A stretch of DNA of 64,000 nt from Arenibacter aquaticus. GTDB taxonomy: Bacteria > Bacteroidota > Bacteroidia > Flavobacteriales > Flavobacteriaceae. The stretch covers positions 1 through 64,000 of the forward strand of contig NZ_RQPJ01000001.1 of assembly GCF_003957295.1 (NCBI RefSeq), in the 5' to 3' direction. How positions within the stretch are numbered: the stretch's first letter is position 1; each line of letters opens with the position of its first letter. The position numbers and the translations under genes are program-made. The notes under the pieces are model-generated. The model ran no database searches. It was given only the letters and a program-made list of their open reading frames with translations, and had not been told where the DNA came from. This document shows, one piece after another, positions 62,881 to 64,000 of this stretch.

Positions 62881-64000
62881 ATGTTTTTAAAAAATTTTAA
62901 AAAATGGGACACCATCACAGGATGGTTTGTTTTTTTTATAGCCCTTATTGTCTACGGAATAACGGTTGAACCCACCAGTAGTTTTTGGGATGCTGGAGAA
63001 TATATTGCCACCTCTGCCAAACTACAGGTAGGACACCCTCCAGGGGCACCTTTACTACAAATGATCGGTGCTTTTTTCGCCATGTTTGCATTGGAACCGG
63101 AGCAAGTGGCAAGAATGGTAAACCTTCTTTCCGGTGTTTCCAGTGCCTTCACCATTCTTTTTATGTTCTGGACCATCACCAACCTTACTAAAAAATTAAT
63201 AACCAAGGACACCGCTTTTACCAACAGCAAGGCTATGGCCGTATTGGGCAGTGGACTGGTAGGCTCCTTAGCCTTTACTTTTTCGGACAGTTTTTGGTTC
63301 AACGCCACCGAAACAGAAGTTTACGCCATGGCCAGTCTTATCATGTCGCTCTTACTGTGGCTTGGACTTAAGTGGGTAGACGACCTGGAGTCGCCCCGAG
63401 GCAACAAATGGATTGTACTTATTTCCTTTGTAGTGGGACTAACCTTTGGGATCCAATTCATGGGGTTTTTGGCCATTCCCACCATAGGCCTACTCTATTA
63501 TTTTAAAACCTACAAAACCACCACCATAAAGAATTTCCTATTGGCCAATATAGCCGTTGTGGCCATATTGATGTTGGTCTATAAATTTTCATTGACCTAC
63601 GTCCTTAAGCTTTTTGGATGGAGCGAGGTATTTTTTATCAACACCATTGGGCTTCCCTTTAATTCAGGGACAATCATAATGGGACTTATTTTTGTAGGCG
63701 CCTTTTATTGGGGCTTGCGCTACACCCGCAAAAACAACTACACAACGGCAAACACCATAGTTTTGTGTTTAATGTTTTTGTTCTTAGGCTTTTCTTCCTG
63801 GCTAATGCTCCCCATTAGGGCCAATGCCGATGTAGTAATCAACGAAAATGACCCTGCAGACGCCAGATCCCTTTTGGCCTACTACAACAGGGAACAATAC
63901 CCTGGTGTGGACAGTCCGGTATACGGAGCGTATTACTCCAACGCCTTTGCCCCGGCCGGGGAAGAAATGGACGAGAAGCCTAAATATGAAAAAGACCTTA
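62881..64000 (+). CDS. DUF2723 membrane protein, 5' part
   Basis: The reading frame from ATG 62881 stays open to the window end (373 codons). It opens with a membrane helix (about 12-30) and the DUF2723 signature region VEPTSSFWDAGEYIATSAKLQVGHPPGAPL, followed by several further helices (about 65-80, 112-130, 150-165, 180-200, 210-230, 250-275, 295-315). DUF2723 proteins resemble the GT-C glycosyltransferase fold, such as protein O-mannosyltransferases, with an Asp-Glu-type acidic pair (DAGE) after the first helix. A role in lipid-linked sugar transfer or protein glycosylation is inference. The C-terminal part is missing. Confidence 0.88.
   Translation, partial: MFLKNFKKWDTITGWFVFFIALIVYGITVEPTSSFWDAGEYIATSAKLQVGHPPGAPLLQMIGAFFAMFALEPEQVARMVNLLSGVSSAFTILFMFWTITNLTKKLITKDTAFTNSKAMAVLGSGLVGSLAFTFSDSFWFNATETEVYAMASLIMSLLLWLGLKWVDDLESPRGNKWIVLISFVVGLTFGIQFMGFLAIPTIGLLYYFKTYKTTTIKNFLLANIAVVAILMLVYKFSLTYVLKLFGWSEVFFINTIGLPFNSGTIIMGLIFVGAFYWGLRYTRKNNYTTANTIVLCLMFLFLGFSSWLMLPIRANADVVINENDPADARSLLAYYNREQYPGVDSPVYGAYYSNAFAPAGEEMDEKPKYEKDL

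Noticed and set aside
1-64000. CRISPR arrays, prophage, insertion sequences or integrases
   Set aside because: No repeat-spacer pattern, transposase, recombinase or phage gene was seen on either strand.

Overview
The window looks like chromosomal DNA of a marine-type member of the Flavobacteriaceae (Bacteroidota). The evidence is the gliding/type IX secretion gene sprA downstream of ruvA, a PorP/SprF-type outer-membrane protein, an alternative complex III cluster (actABCDEF) joined to coxBA, Bacteroidota-type promoters (TTG, 16-20 bp, TAnnTTTG), little use of Shine-Dalgarno sequences, and moderate-to-low GC. No phage, transposase, CRISPR array or plasmid gene was seen. This is mostly a core-genome region. 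Genus cannot be fixed by eye; Maribacter, Arenibacter or Zobellia relatives would fit.

Layout. 1-8 kb: the 5' end of a large Calx-beta-type secreted protein, fabD, a gamma-carbonic-anhydrase-like protein, a LytS/LytTR two-component pair, a secreted VWA protein and a PorP/SprF-type protein. 8-17 kb: Nfu-type Fe-S scaffold, dodecin, MscS channel, then an efflux operon on the minus strand (ABC ATPase, two FtsX-like permeases, HlyD, TolC) ending with tsaB. 17-22.4 kb: cytochrome oxidase biogenesis and subunits (CtaB, two subunit-III-like proteins, subunit IV, SCO1, a cysteine-less SCO-like protein, DUF420, a small CxxC membrane protein). 22.6-34.6 kb: TonB, VanZ, GcvH, the giant SprA, RuvA and a malic enzyme-phosphotransacetylase fusion. 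34.7-43.2 kb: SSS symporter, QueG, cytochrome P450, RuvB, an acyl-CoA oxidase-like flavoprotein and a DUF2807 protein.

43.4-55 kb holds one long minus-strand operon, actA-actB-actC-actD-actE-actF-coxB-coxA. It encodes an alternative complex III (quinol to cytochrome c electron transfer) and the two catalytic subunits of an aa3-type oxidase. Together with subunits III/IV and the assembly factors at 17-22 kb it supplies most of a respiratory supercomplex. 55-64 kb: a SPOR-domain protein, the rimP-nusA-infB operon with a structured leader, a sialidase-superfamily protein between long non-coding stretches, tRNA-Gln(UUG), and the 5' part of a DUF2723 membrane protein that runs off the end.

No wholly new system is obvious. 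The items most worth a second look are a helix-hairpin-helix-like module at the C-terminus of ActC, histidine-rich tails on ActF and CoxA, a roughly 110-residue soluble insert in cytochrome oxidase subunit III, a six-haem ActA, the cysteine-less SCO / CxxC mini-protein assembly cluster, and a terminator-like hairpin in the leader of the rimP-nusA-infB operon.
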